Below are positions 9,301 through 17,522 of a stretch of 42,193 bases of DNA, in pieces. Under the pieces are notes generated by a model. It was not told the origin of the DNA. It ran no database searches and saw nothing but the letters and a program-made list of their open reading frames with translations. Source of the DNA: Alphaproteobacteria bacterium. GTDB lineage: Bacteria > Pseudomonadota > Alphaproteobacteria > Ferrovibrionales > Ferrovibrionaceae. The DNA lies in contig JAGXRD010000036.1 in the NCBI GenBank assembly GCA_018336035.1, positions 1-42,193 of the forward strand. The letters are read 5' to 3'. Made by a program: the position numbers and the translations under genes. Position 1 is the first letter of the stretch; each line of letters begins with the position of its first letter.

Positions 9301-9509
9301 TCGGCGATGGCATCATCGGCGTGAACTTCGCCGTGTCAGGTGCCAAGAGCGATCCGCAGTTCACCGTCAATCCGTTGTCTGCCATTGCGCCGGGTTTCCT
9401 GCGCCGCATCTTCCAGGCGCCCGAAGTCAGCGCACCGACGACGCCCGGCGCACCGGTCGAGCATGTGCCGTTCAGCCCGGGCGATCCCAATGCGTCGGGA
9501 TCGCAGTAA
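6303..9509 (+). CDS. AsmA/YhdP-like envelope protein (DUF3971-type)
   Basis: A 1068-residue protein with one N-terminal membrane anchor (about residues 8-29). A very long periplasmic region follows, made of repeating beta-strand segments and ending in an AsmA-like C-terminal part (for example LTGKMILNNVKAVRAPFLARLF and GHINQRSDTVNISGTAVPAF). Its length and the YhdP-like C-terminal pattern place it with the TamB/YhdP/AsmA superfamily, thought to form bridge-like grooves that carry phospholipids between inner and outer membranes. I infer the same role here. The start is GTG at 6303, 81 bp from the divergent glnE start. A Pro/Gly-rich tail (about 1035-1068) ends the protein. Alternative: a general DUF3971 protein of unknown substrate. 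Confidence 0.8.
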   Translation: MVLRWSRLVVRTVVAVVATAAILAGALAWRVTQGPISLAFLAPYVSEALALPQLGFRVTVGDVVLAWSEPDQSLRLRLIDAQYNVDGERAVLRVPIMDMDLSGPALLRGVIAPRSIRASGVEARLVRDVQGKFQLGLPESSADAPPSDVAPTPMHTDDQAAQAMFGAIFDLLSRPPSLDDSLGQLQSVSILADRLVIEDWKLNQRWVVPEAQIGFRRGEGHVYGSLLGALDWRGRRVDLNVEADYTVADRIARVTTHFANIEPSDFADVVPELEPLDYIAAPLSGSLTLTMNETGEQLGLNFDLSVGEGQINMPDMLAQPLDLKEGRFRGYADGGKGILFLDEVSLGFKDGFRASFGGTMTRQPGERYSVDVQGQFFDLDVDRLGQYWPPGMAKNAREWVTGRLAGGKVNAGRIAAKLSPDMVAGTTRVGRDAIKLNFTFEGIAVDYLPPMSRMTESKGIASLDADVFTLDLESARVGKIASGPGSVKITGLQDRDQFAEISNVARGSSADVLALIDQKPLGFPSRLGIKPASVGGSGEVRFRLRFPLLVNLKTDDIVVNAEADLTDLSMGGLLGRYELTQGQMKLKVDTKGLEANGRAALNGVPLQIGWREEFSARAAVTARYSLKGRIDEEQRKALGYPLAPYIDGPAEATMEIEERRGGETAIGGEFDLKDATIAVADAYLTKPAGMAATGRTQIRTRTGQPVQFDVIEIASAALTAKAKATLNADNSWSAEIDQLKVGEGAQAGDARGRIAFAANGDSQIALTGRRYDLRPFVQAMFDDDTPPGTVKPRMVLTLRFDEAQIDDTIELRNMSLSAQRAPTRMEKVSLAGGFHTRGGLTLDVTPALEGRKLKLLSDNAGAVLHFLGVSDMQGGTMDVTGAYDDTLPTQPLTGKMILNNVKAVRAPFLARLFGAASFAGLGALLSGEGITFETGEVPFQERDGILTIQPSRLSGPQLGISFEGHINQRSDTVNISGTAVPAFVLNTMLGKIPLIGNLLVGDGIIGVNFAVSGAKSDPQFTVNPLSAIAPGFLRRIFQAPEVSAPTTPGAPVEHVPFSPGDPNASGSQ

Positions 9510-9547
9510 ATAACCTGTCGTCGTTCCCGCGCCCGGCGCCTTTGCCG

Positions 9548-9722
9548 GGGCAAAAGTAGGGCGCTTTGCTCAACCTCCAACATCGTCATCCTCGGGCTTG
9601 CCCCGAGGATCCATCGAAAGACACCGCGGCACGGCCGGTCGCGGCATAAGCTCGCATGGTTCCGCTGACTTTCGAAGTGCGGACAGACGGGATGGATCCT
9701 CGGGGCAAGCCCGAGGATGACG
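9548..9722. repeat. Palindromic intergenic element, copy 1 of a tandem duplication
   Basis: The element proper is 9584-9722 (139 bp) with perfect 32-bp terminal inverted repeats at 9584-9615 and 9691-9722, starting CGTCATCCTCGGGCTTGC. Each arm is itself a hairpin (CCTCGGG/CCCGAGG). The direct repeat shared with copy 2 extends 36 bp further left, from 9548. There is no open frame of note and no clear target-site duplication. It lies between the convergent YhdP-like and GntR genes. Confidence 0.85.
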
Positions 9723-9766
9723 GAGCTTTACTTGTATCCTGCGTCGCATCTCTCAAGCGCCACATC

Positions 9767-9941
9767 GGGCAAAAGTAGGGCGCTTTGCTCAACCTCCAAC
9801 ATCGTCATCCTCGGGCTTGTCCCGAGGATCCATCGAAAGACACCGCGGCACGGCCGGTCGCGGCATAAGCTCGCATGGTTCCGCTGGCTTTCGAAGTGCG
9901 GACAGATGGGATGGATCCTCGGGGCAAGCCCGAGGATGACG
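9767..9941. repeat. Palindromic intergenic element, copy 2 of a tandem duplication
   Basis: Repeats 9548-9722 at an offset of 219 bp. By eye there are three single-base differences over 175 bp (a C to T in the left arm, A to G in the centre, C to T near the right arm). The inverted repeats are 9803-9834 and 9910-9941. The 44 bp between copies (9723-9766) is unique. The right end stops 7 nt before the GntR stop codon, so the element also forms the 3' end of that gene's transcript. Confidence 0.85.
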
Positions 9942-9948
9942 ATAGTGG

Positions 9949-10725
9949 TTAGGTTCGACTGTCCAGCAGATCGAACGCCCAGCTTAAATCCGCCTCCAGT
10001 GCGCGGCGCACCGCTGCCACATCGCCCTTGCGTAAAGCGGATACGATCTTCGTATGGAAACTGCCACGCGCACTGCGCTGGCTCGGCCTGTGGCGGTCGG
10101 AATGCCGCTCGACCGCCGTGCGGATGTAAGGGCCCGATTGCAGCCACAGCGAGCGGATGATCGCGATCAGGCTGGGCGAACCGCAGGCCTCGTATAATGT
10201 GAAATGGAAACGCTGGTTGCACAGCAGTTCGGCATCGGCATCGCCGGTTTCGGCAGCCTTGATATAGGCGGCATCGGCCGCTGTGAGCGCCGCAAGCAGT
10301 GCCGGCGTGACATGCGCCGCCGCCAGTTCGGCGGCATGGCCTTCGACCAGCAGCCGCGTACGGCGCAGATCGGCCAGGCGTTCCGGCGTCATCGCCGGCA
10401 CGCGCACCGAGCGCTGCGCCTGGCCTTCCAGTGCCTTCTCGGCGATCAGGCGGCGCAGCGCCTCGCGCACCGGCATCACGCTGGTATCGAAAGCCGCGGC
10501 AAGATCGCGGATGGTCAGCGGCTGGCCGGGCTGCAGCCGGCCGCAGATCAGCGCATCGCCCAGTTCGGCATAGACGCGGTCCTGCACGGTGTCGCGCGAC
10601 ACCGGGCCCACGGCGCGCCGCATCTCGGAGGCGCGGTCGCCCAAAATGCGATCCTGTACGCGATCCGGCTGCCCGCGTTTTGGGCGGGGCAAGGCGAGCT
10701 GAGCGGCTTTGATGCGGCGCGGCAT
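9949..10725 (-). CDS. GntR family (FCD-type) transcriptional regulator
   Basis: A 258-residue regulator of the FadR/FCD branch of GntR. The N-terminal winged helix-turn-helix is at about residues 44-110 (RVYAELGDALICGRLQPGQP and FDTSVMPVREALRRLIAEKAL). The C-terminal all-helical FCD ligand-binding domain (about 115-250) includes NQRFHFTLYEACGSP. Such domains bind small organic acids. The ATG at 10725 is used; an internal ATG at 10623 would give 224 residues, closer to the usual length, and cannot be excluded. It is divergent from the TRAP operon across a 60-bp gap containing a 12-bp palindrome, so it is the probable local repressor of that operon. Confidence 0.9.
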   Translation of the reverse strand: MPRRIKAAQLALPRPKRGQPDRVQDRILGDRASEMRRAVGPVSRDTVQDRVYAELGDALICGRLQPGQPLTIRDLAAAFDTSVMPVREALRRLIAEKALEGQAQRSVRVPAMTPERLADLRRTRLLVEGHAAELAAAHVTPALLAALTAADAAYIKAAETGDADAELLCNQRFHFTLYEACGSPSLIAIIRSLWLQSGPYIRTAVERHSDRHRPSQRSARGSFHTKIVSALRKGDVAAVRRALEADLSWAFDLLDSRT

Positions 10726-10759
10726 GGACTCAGCTTGACAGAATTTCCGTCGCCTCTCA

Positions 10760-10771
10760 ATGTGATCACAT
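10760..10771. promoter_or_regulatory. Candidate GntR operator for the TRAP operon
   Basis: A perfect 12-bp palindrome, ATGTGATCACAT, in the gap between the divergent GntR gene (start 10725) and TRAP operon (start 10786). A perfect TTGACA lies at 10735-10740 on the plus strand. No good -10 sits 17 nt from it (best is TGTGAT inside the palindrome, spacer 20), so the exact promoter is unresolved. The position fits a repressor site acting on both directions. Confidence 0.55.
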
Positions 10772-10785
10772 ATCAAATCCGGGGG

Positions 10786-11310
10786 ATGGCGAAACCGCCA
10801 ATGCCAGACAACCAGAGTGCCAGTTCGTCGTCGACCAGATCGCTGGCCGCCCGCCTCGACATGGCATTCGCCATCGCCGCCAGCCTGGCATTGCTGGCCA
10901 TGACGGCGGTGGCTTTCCTCGATGTGGTGTTCCGCAGCCTCAACCGCCCGGTCACCGGCGCCTATGAACTCACCGCCATTCTGGTCGCGCTGACCGTGTT
11001 CGCCGCATTGCCGGGCGTGACCCGGCGCGACGAGCATGTGCGTGCCGGCATGCTGAGTATGTTGGCCCAGCGTAAGCCGGCACTCGGCAATGCCATGCGC
11101 TGGCTGCGCCGGCTGCTGCTGGTCGTGCTGTTTGCCTATCTGGCTGTCACGCTGTTCCGCATGGGGCAGACTTTCCACAAGGCCGGCGACCTAGCGCCCT
11201 TCATCGACCTGCCGCTCAGCTGGGTCGCCTGGTTCGGCGCCGCCAGCAGCGTCGCCAGCGCGATCTGCGCCTGCTTCAGCCAGCGCGGCGCCGGAGCCGA
11301 ACTCGGATGA
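10786..11310 (+). CDS. TRAP transporter small permease (DctQ-type)
   Basis: A 174-residue inner-membrane protein with four predicted hydrophobic segments, at about residues 25-47, 63-80, 105-125 and 143-163. This is the DctQ architecture, whose role is to couple the large permease and hold the periplasmic binding protein. Conserved features include the LDVVFRS motif after the first segment and TGAYELT before the second. I chose the ATG at 10786 just after GGGGG; an ATG at 10801 is possible. The stop overlaps the start of the large permease (ATGA at 11307-11310). It is the first gene of the operon, next to the GntR repressor. Confidence 0.9.
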   Translation: MAKPPMPDNQSASSSSTRSLAARLDMAFAIAASLALLAMTAVAFLDVVFRSLNRPVTGAYELTAILVALTVFAALPGVTRRDEHVRAGMLSMLAQRKPALGNAMRWLRRLLLVVLFAYLAVTLFRMGQTFHKAGDLAPFIDLPLSWVAWFGAASSVASAICACFSQRGAGAELG

Positions 11311-12596
11311 CGGCTGCCATCGTTGCACTGATTGCCATGCTGGCGCTGATCGTGGTCGAAGTGCCGATTGCAGTCGCCATGGCGCTGCCCGGCATCGCCG
11401 GATTCCTGTGGATGCTGGGCTGGGACCCGACCGCATATATGGTGGCGGAAACCACCTTCAGCACGGTGAATTCCTACGCGCTGTCGGTGATCCCGTTATT
11501 CATCCTGATGGGCAACCTGATCAACGAGGCCGATGTCTCGCGCGAGCTGTACGACGCCGCCTATCGTTTCGTCGGCCATCTGAAGGGTGGCCTCGCCATC
11601 GCAACCGTGATCGCCTGTGCGGCCTTTGCCGCCGTCTGCGGTTCCAGCCTCGCCACCTCTGCCGCGATGTCGAAAGTCGCCTACCCCTCGATGAAGCGCT
11701 ACGGCTATGCCGATGGCCTCGCCGCCGGCAGCATCGCTTCGGCGGGTACGCTGGGCATCATGATCCCGCCCAGCGTGGCGCTGATGGTCTACGGCATCAT
11801 GACGCAGACCGATATCGGCAAGCTGTTCATGGCCGGCGTGCTGCCCGGCCTGCTCGGTGCGCTGCTCTATATCGGCGCCGTGCTGGTCGCCGTTGCGCTG
11901 CGGCCGCAGGACGGTCCGGCCGGCGAACGCAGTTCATGGCGCGAGCGCCTCCTGGCGCTGCGCGGTACCGCCACGGTGCTCGGCCTGTTCTTCGTCGTCA
12001 TCGGCGGCATGTATGGCGGCGTCTTCACGCCCACCGAAGCCGCCGGCATTGGTGCGGTCGGCGCCTTTGCCATCGCGCTGGCGCGCCGCAAGCTAACATG
12101 GCGCCGCCTATTCGCCATTCTGGCCGACACCGCTGCCACCACCACGATGCTGTTCTTCGTGCTGGTCGGCGCGCTGATCTTCTCCAAGTTCATCACCATC
12201 GCCGGCTTCACCCAGGCGCTGACCGGCTGGTTCACCGGGCTGGACATCGGGCCGCTGGGTCTGATCCTGATCATCTGCGCGATGTATCTGGTGCTCGGCT
12301 GCTTCCTCGAAAGCATGTCGATGATCCTGCTCACCCTGCCGATCATCTTCCCGATCGTGATGGCGGCCGGCTTCGACCCGATCTGGTTCGGCGTCATCAT
12401 GGTCACGCTGATCGAAGTGGCGCTGATCACGCCGCCGGTCGGCATGAATGTCTATATGATGCATACGCTGCTGCCGCATATCCCGATGAAGACCATCTTC
12501 GCCGGCGTCGGCACTTTCGTCGTCGCAGATATCATCCGCATTATCCTGCTGATTGCTTTCCCCGCGATTGCCACCTTCCTGCCATCACTCATGTAA
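11307..12596 (+). CDS. TRAP transporter large permease (DctM-type)
   Basis: A 429-residue polytopic permease of the DctM/SiaM family, the Na+-driven transport channel of TRAP systems. About 11-12 hydrophobic segments are visible. Family motifs include CGSSLATSAAMSKVAYPSMKRYGY with the following AGSIASAGTLGIMIPPSVALMVYG, and a mirrored second half with FLESMSMILLTLPIIFPI and LITPPVGMNVYM. Length is normal. It overlaps the small permease by 4 nt and is followed 10 nt later by the binding protein gene. This completes a three-part importer, most likely for a carboxylate or related organic acid; sequence does not identify the substrate. Confidence 0.93.
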   Translation: MTAAIVALIAMLALIVVEVPIAVAMALPGIAGFLWMLGWDPTAYMVAETTFSTVNSYALSVIPLFILMGNLINEADVSRELYDAAYRFVGHLKGGLAIATVIACAAFAAVCGSSLATSAAMSKVAYPSMKRYGYADGLAAGSIASAGTLGIMIPPSVALMVYGIMTQTDIGKLFMAGVLPGLLGALLYIGAVLVAVALRPQDGPAGERSSWRERLLALRGTATVLGLFFVVIGGMYGGVFTPTEAAGIGAVGAFAIALARRKLTWRRLFAILADTAATTTMLFFVLVGALIFSKFITIAGFTQALTGWFTGLDIGPLGLILIICAMYLVLGCFLESMSMILLTLPIIFPIVMAAGFDPIWFGVIMVTLIEVALITPPVGMNVYMMHTLLPHIPMKTIFAGVGTFVVADIIRIILLIAFPAIATFLPSLM

Positions 12597-12606
12597 GAGG
12601 CTCAAC

Positions 12607-13641
12607 ATGACTGCATATCGTACGCTCATCCTCGCCGCCGCCGCGGCAACCGTCGTCTCCGCCAGCGCGAATGCGCAGACCGTGCTGCGCTTCTCCAACT
12701 GGCTGCCGCCGACGCACCATGTCGTCACCGAGATGGTCACGCCCTGGGCGGCCGATGTCGAAAAGGCCACCGAAGGCCGCGTCAAGCTGCAGATCCTGCC
12801 AGCATTAGGCGCGCCGCCGGCGCATTTCGACCTGGTGAAGAACGGCGTGGCCGATGTGGCCTTTGGCGTGCATGCCTATACGCCGAACCGCTTCAAGCTG
12901 ACCGAGATGGGCGAGCTGCCCTTCACCGCCGACCATTCGGTGGTGAATTCGCTGGCCTACTGGCGTACATACTCCAAGCATTTCGCCAAGTATAACGAGC
13001 ATGAAGGCACGCATCTGCTCGGCTTGTGGACCAACGGCCCGTATCAGCTGTTCACCAAGGCCAATGCGCTGACCAGCCTGGATGCCGTCAACGGCATCAA
13101 GATCCGCATCCCCGGCGCCACCGTCGAGCGCATCACCAAGGCGCTGGGCATGACGCCGATTTCCTCGCCGCTGACCGAAGCCTATGAGCAGATTTCGCGC
13201 GGCGTGATCCAGGGCATGTTCCAGCAGAAGGAAACCGTGATCGCCTTCAACATGACCCAGCATATGCCGGTCGCCAGCTTCGTGCCCGGCGGCTTCGCGC
13301 ATTCGAGCCAGTTCATGGTGATCAACGAGGCCAAGTGGAAGGGCCTGGAGGCCAAGGACCGCGACGCGATCTCGAAACTCTCGGGTGAGGCGATGGCCAA
13401 GCGCTTCGCGACCGTCTGGGAAGCCAAGGAAGCGGCGGCGCTGGCGAAATTCGCCGAGACCGGCGTGAAGGTGACCAATGTGGAGGGCAAGCTGCTGGAA
13501 GAACTGCGCGGCAAGTTGCAGTTCGTCACCGACGAATGGCTCGCCGATGCCGGCAAGAAGGCACCGGAAGCTGCCGCCGCGCTGGCCGAATACCGGGCGG
13601 CGATCCCGGCGGTCGCCAAAGAACTGAACGTCAAGCCGTAA
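12607..13641 (+). CDS. TRAP transporter substrate-binding protein (DctP-type)
   Basis: A 344-residue periplasmic binding protein. It has a Sec signal peptide (about 1-22, likely cleavage after ANA, before QTVLRFSNW). The DctP fold carries WAADVEKATEGRVKLQILPA and the conserved arginine segment NGIKIRIPGATVERITKALG that usually contacts the ligand carboxylate. The ATG at 12607 is supported by an upstream AGAGG; a longer frame reading from inside the permease gene lacks a signal peptide at its N-terminus. Third gene of the operon, 10 nt after the large permease. Ligand unknown; the neighbouring reductase suggests a carbonyl or hydroxy compound, which is inference. Confidence 0.93.
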   Translation: MTAYRTLILAAAAATVVSASANAQTVLRFSNWLPPTHHVVTEMVTPWAADVEKATEGRVKLQILPALGAPPAHFDLVKNGVADVAFGVHAYTPNRFKLTEMGELPFTADHSVVNSLAYWRTYSKHFAKYNEHEGTHLLGLWTNGPYQLFTKANALTSLDAVNGIKIRIPGATVERITKALGMTPISSPLTEAYEQISRGVIQGMFQQKETVIAFNMTQHMPVASFVPGGFAHSSQFMVINEAKWKGLEAKDRDAISKLSGEAMAKRFATVWEAKEAAALAKFAETGVKVTNVEGKLLEELRGKLQFVTDEWLADAGKKAPEAAAALAEYRAAIPAVAKELNVKP

Positions 13642-13648
13642 GAGTCTG

Positions 13649-13999
13649 ATGGCTGACGACAGCTTCAGTCTTTACGACCTGCGCATCGAGTGGGTGCCGG
13701 GCGACCGCTGCTTCTGTGCAGCCAAGCCCGGCGACCATTTCGAACTGCATGGCGAGCAGCTGCAGTTTCCGCCCGGCCAGTCGTGGTCGATCTACACGCT
13801 GGCGGCGGTGCTGCCGCTGCTGCCGGCCAAGCAGCGTGAGACGCATCCGAATGACTGGATGAGCACCGATGCGCTGGTCGCCTGCCCGGACCCGAACTGC
13901 AATGCGAAATTCCGTATCCGCCGCATGGCGAAGCGCGAGTTCCGCCATTCCGAAACCACCGCAGTCCCCTTGACGGGTAACGACGACAGCAAGGCGTAA
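13649..13999 (+). CDS. TIGR04076 family protein
   Basis: A 116-residue small soluble protein resembling the TIGR04076 family. It has a two-part layout: an N-terminal beta-rich segment (LYDLRIEWVPGDRCFCAAKPGDHFEL) and a C-terminal Cys pair in ALVACPDPNCNAKFRIRRM. The CPDPxC pattern suggests metal or disulfide chemistry. The function of the family is not established. It starts 7 nt after the TRAP binding protein and ends 3 nt before the aldo/keto reductase, so it is cotranscribed with both. Members often sit beside oxidoreductases, which agrees with the context here. Confidence 0.75.
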   Translation: MADDSFSLYDLRIEWVPGDRCFCAAKPGDHFELHGEQLQFPPGQSWSIYTLAAVLPLLPAKQRETHPNDWMSTDALVACPDPNCNAKFRIRRMAKREFRHSETTAVPLTGNDDSKA

Positions 14000-14002
14000 A
14001 TC

Positions 14003-15040
14003 ATGGTTGAGCGTTACGAACTGGTGCCGGGCTATACCATGTCACGGCTGCTGAAGGGCGGCTGGCATCTCGCCGGCGGCCATGGCGAGGTGGATCGCCA
14101 GCAGGCCATCGACGACATGGCTGCTTTCGTCGAGGCCGGCATCACCAGTTTCGACTGCGCCGATCATTACACCGGTGTAGAAGAACTGATCGGCGATTTC
14201 AGTGCCGCCTATCCCGAACTGGGCAAGCGCATCGAGATTCACACCAAATTCGTGCCGGATTACGACCGCCTGACCAGCTGCGACCGCGCCTATGTCGAAA
14301 ACATCATCGACCGCTCGCTGAAACGCCTGCGGGTCGACCGGCTCGACCTGGTGCAGTTCCACTGGTGGAATTATGCCGTGCCGGGCTATGTCGAGGCGAT
14401 GCAGGTGCTCGACGAGCTGCGCAAGGCCGGAAAAATACGTCTGCTCGGCCTGACCAATTTCAACACTGCGACCACGCGCGAAATCGTCGAGGCCGGCGTG
14501 CCGGTGGCAGCGACACAGGTGCAGTATTCCGTGCTGGATTCGCGGCCCGAACGCGGCCTGGTCGACTTCTGCCGCGCGCATAAAATCGGTTTGCTGTGCT
14601 ATGGCACGCTCGCGGGTGGATTCATGAGTGAAGCCTGGCTCGGGAAACCTGAGCCGCAGGAGCCGCTCGAAAATCGCTCGCTGACCAAATACAAGCTGAT
14701 CATCGAGGATTTCGGCGGCTGGGGCCTGTTCCAGGAATTGCTCGGCGTGCTGCGCGACATCGGCCACGCGCATGGCGCCGGTATCGGCCAGGTGGCAACG
14801 CGCTATGTGCTGGATCGTCCCGGTGTGGCCGGCGCCATTGTCGGCGCGACCTCGACCAAGCATCTCGCCGGCAACCTGCGCATCGACACGATGCGCCTGA
14901 GCGATGCCGAACGCGCGCGCCTGGATGCCGTGCTGGCGAAACGCTCGGGCCCGCCGGGCGACTGCTACGATATCGAACGCGACAAGACCGGCCGCCATGG
15001 CCGCATCATGCGCTACAACCAGAATGACGGGCGGCATTAG
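14003..15040 (+). CDS. Aldo/keto reductase
   Basis: A 345-residue NAD(P)H-dependent aldo/keto reductase with a (beta/alpha)8 barrel. The catalytic tetrad is intact: D51 and Y56 (FDCADHYTG), K82 (HTKF) and H120 (LVQFHWWN). Later barrel motifs include GKIRLLGLTNFNT and the cofactor-site segment GVAGAIVGATSTKHLAGNL. A C-terminal extension past the barrel (GPPGDCYDIERDKTGRHGRI) is about 25 residues longer than minimal members. As the last gene of the TRAP operon it probably acts on the imported compound or its breakdown product. The specific substrate cannot be read from sequence. Confidence 0.92.
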   Translation: MVERYELVPGYTMSRLLKGGWHLAGGHGEVDRQQAIDDMAAFVEAGITSFDCADHYTGVEELIGDFSAAYPELGKRIEIHTKFVPDYDRLTSCDRAYVENIIDRSLKRLRVDRLDLVQFHWWNYAVPGYVEAMQVLDELRKAGKIRLLGLTNFNTATTREIVEAGVPVAATQVQYSVLDSRPERGLVDFCRAHKIGLLCYGTLAGGFMSEAWLGKPEPQEPLENRSLTKYKLIIEDFGGWGLFQELLGVLRDIGHAHGAGIGQVATRYVLDRPGVAGAIVGATSTKHLAGNLRIDTMRLSDAERARLDAVLAKRSGPPGDCYDIERDKTGRHGRIMRYNQNDGRH

Positions 15041-15053
15041 GACCACTATAGCC

Positions 15054-15184
15054 GTCATCCTCATCCCACAAGCGTAGCCTCACCCCACAAACGTCATCCT
15101 CACCCCATAAACGTCGTCCTCGGGCTTGACCCGAGGATCTCATGCACGCCGGAGAGAGGTCCTCGGGTCAAGCCCGAGGACGAC
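15054..15184. repeat. Palindromic element with a stuttered left end
   Basis: The palindrome is 15113-15184: GTCGTCCTCGGGCTTGACC and its near inverse ending at 15184, with hairpin arms CCTCGGG/CCCGAGG. Immediately left of it the first bases of the arm recur as three degenerate 19-20 bp units at 15054, 15074 and 15093 (GTCATCCTCATCCCACAAGC, GTAGCCTCACCCCACAAAC and GTCATCCTCACCCCATAAAC). It lies between convergent genes and could serve as a two-way terminator. Confidence 0.8.
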
Positions 15185-15200
15185 GGCTGGGTGTGGAGAC

Positions 15201-17435
15201 TTACTCCGCTGCCAGCGGCATCACCACCACCGCCGCCCGGCGATGGAAGAAGCCGGCGATGCGGTCGAGTTCGCGGCCCTGCTGCGCCAGCGCCTGCGCC
15301 GAGGCATGGGTTTCCTCGACCAGCGCCGCATTGCGCTGGGTCGACTGGTCCATGCCGTTCACTGCGGTGCTGACCTGTTCCAGGCCGGACGACTGTTCGG
15401 CACTGGCATTGGCGATCTCGCCCATCAGCCCTGAGACCTGACGGATCGCGGTCACGATGGCCTGCAGGCTGCTACCCGCCTCCTGCGCCAGTTTCGCGCC
15501 ATCCTGCACCTGGGCGGTCGAGCGCGTGATCAGGCCCTTGATCTCCTTCGACGCCGTGGCCGAACGCTGCGCCAGTGCGCGCACTTCCTGGGCCACCACG
15601 GCAAAACCCTTGCCGGCCTCGCCGGCGCGCGCGGCTTCCACGCTGGCATTGAGCGCCAGCAGATTGGTCTGGAAGGCGATCTCGTCGATCAGGCCCATCA
15701 CACCCACGATCTGTTTGCTCTGGCTCTCGATGCCGTCCATCGCCGCGATCATGCGGCCGACCACAGCGCCGCCGGTTTCGGCGGTGCCGCGCGCCGCAGA
15801 CGCCAGCTGGTCGGCTTCGCGTGCATTCTCGGCGGTCTGCTTCACCGTCGCGGTGACCTGGTGCATCGCCGCCGCGGTTTCCTCCAGCGCGGCCGACTGT
15901 TCCTCGGTGCGATGGGCGAGGTCCTCGGCACCGACCGAGATTTCGGCCGCGGCATCGCGCACCGCCGCCGTCGCCGCGGTCAGCCCGGTGGAAAACGCGT
16001 CCATCCGTTCGGTCACGCGGTGGACCGCCTGCTGCAGCTCGGCAAACACGCCGCTATAGTCGCCCTGCAGTGTCTGCGAGAGATCGCCCTGCGCGACCGC
16101 CTGCAGCACCGAGGACAGTCCGGCCAGCACGGCTTCCAGCGTATCGGCCAGCCGGTTGATGCTGACGCCGACCTCGCGCAGCTCGCCGCTCTTGCCCTCG
16201 AGATCGAGCCGCTGCCGCAAATCACCCGCTGACACCGCGCGCGACAAGGCGGCGATCTCGGCGGCGATCTGCGTCTCGCGCTGGCGCTGCGCCTCCTGCT
16301 CGGCCATATGGGCGCGTTCGCGGCGCTGCTCCTCGGCTTCCAGCTCGCGCCGTTCGGCCTCGTGGCGGCGGAAGACCTCATAGGCCTGTGCCATGGCGCC
16401 GATCTCGTCGCGGCGCTGTGCGTCCGGGTTGGTGATCTCGAGATTGCCGGCGGCCAGGCCTTCCATCGCCGCCGTCATGCGTCGCACCGGCTGCACGATG
16501 CCGCGCGCGATCAGCACGCTGCCGAACAGGATCAGCGCCGCCATCACCGCCACGACCGCGAGGGACACCAGCAGGATGCGCTGCCGCGTGGTCTCGCCGG
16601 CGGCGCGCTGTTCGGCCTCGTGGCGTTCGGCCAGCGCCACCAGCTCGGCCAGCCGCGGCACCAGCGCCTCGCGGATGCGGCGCGCTTCGGCGGTGGCCTG
16701 GCCCAGTTCGTCATTGGCGGCGGCATAGGATTTCGCCGCCTGGTCGTAAGCCGTCAGCAGCGCGCGGACCTCCTCCTTCACGCTGTCGAAGAAGGGCGCG
16801 GGTTTCAGGATGCCGAGAAATTCGGCTGCTGCCTTATCGAGCCGCGTCTCGAAGGCGGCGCGGTCGTTGCTCAGCGCGTATTCGAATTCGAAGCTGCGCA
16901 TCTGCAGCATCGAAATCGCCAGCTGGTTGGCGGTGTCGAGCGTCATGCCCATGGCCTTGCCGCGGATCTCCTCCAGCTTGTCCTGGAAGGCAGCGCCGGC
17001 CTTCAGCAATTCGCCGCGCCTGCCGCTGCTGTTGTCGAAACCCACCGCCGCGCGCGTCTCGGTGAGGCGCCGGTTGATCGTCTCCAGCGGCGCGGCGCGC
17101 TGCGACAGTTCGTCCAGCAGGGCGGCCAGCGCGGAATCAGTGGCGCTGCCGCGCAGATCGGCCAAAGCCTGGGACAATGCAGCCCAGTGCTGCAGCAGCC
17201 GCGCGGCCGAAGCCGGATCGTCCGACACCACCAGCTGTTCGGCCGCCTGTTCGAGCGCGAGGAACTGGCGGTCGGTCTGCGCCGCATGCAGTTTCAGCGC
17301 GACGGCGGCCTGCGCCTGCTGTTCCAGACCGGCGACTGCGCGCCGCTCATACCAGGAGGCCGCGAAGGTGACGGCGATGGCAAGCATGGCGCCGAGAATG
17401 ATGGCGCCGATACGACGGCTGATGGTCATCGGCAT
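15201..17435 (-). CDS. Methyl-accepting chemotaxis protein
   Basis: A 744-residue transmembrane chemoreceptor. TM1 is about residues 8-27, followed by a 260-residue all-helical periplasmic sensor (30-286), TM2 (287-310), a HAMP domain from about 311, a second HAMP-like stretch (about 395-450), and the MCP signalling domain with the hairpin tip [20 protein letters not shown]. The sensor's size and the [12 protein letters not shown] segment resemble HBM (helical bimodular) domains, which bind organic acids; this is inference. There is no C-terminal CheR-tethering pentapeptide (the protein ends PLAAE). No other chemotaxis genes are in the window, so it is an orphan receptor. The stop lies 17 bp from a palindromic repeat. 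Confidence 0.95.
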   Translation of the reverse strand: MPMTISRRIGAIILGAMLAIAVTFAASWYERRAVAGLEQQAQAAVALKLHAAQTDRQFLALEQAAEQLVVSDDPASAARLLQHWAALSQALADLRGSATDSALAALLDELSQRAAPLETINRRLTETRAAVGFDNSSGRRGELLKAGAAFQDKLEEIRGKAMGMTLDTANQLAISMLQMRSFEFEYALSNDRAAFETRLDKAAAEFLGILKPAPFFDSVKEEVRALLTAYDQAAKSYAAANDELGQATAEARRIREALVPRLAELVALAERHEAEQRAAGETTRQRILLVSLAVVAVMAALILFGSVLIARGIVQPVRRMTAAMEGLAAGNLEITNPDAQRRDEIGAMAQAYEVFRRHEAERRELEAEEQRRERAHMAEQEAQRQRETQIAAEIAALSRAVSAGDLRQRLDLEGKSGELREVGVSINRLADTLEAVLAGLSSVLQAVAQGDLSQTLQGDYSGVFAELQQAVHRVTERMDAFSTGLTAATAAVRDAAAEISVGAEDLAHRTEEQSAALEETAAAMHQVTATVKQTAENAREADQLASAARGTAETGGAVVGRMIAAMDGIESQSKQIVGVMGLIDEIAFQTNLLALNASVEAARAGEAGKGFAVVAQEVRALAQRSATASKEIKGLITRSTAQVQDGAKLAQEAGSSLQAIVTAIRQVSGLMGEIANASAEQSSGLEQVSTAVNGMDQSTQRNAALVEETHASAQALAQQGRELDRIAGFFHRRAAVVVMPLAAE

Positions 17436-17522
17436 GACGTTCCGGGGGCTTTGTCATTTTTGTTGGCCGCACCCTAGCCGTCGAGCGTGACATGTCCGTG
17501 ACGATGGCATGAACCATCATCC

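Noticed and set aside
9548-9941. CRISPR array
   Set aside because: Only two repeats, each 175 bp long and internally palindromic, with a 44-bp gap. There are no cas genes. The structure is a duplicated inverted-repeat element.
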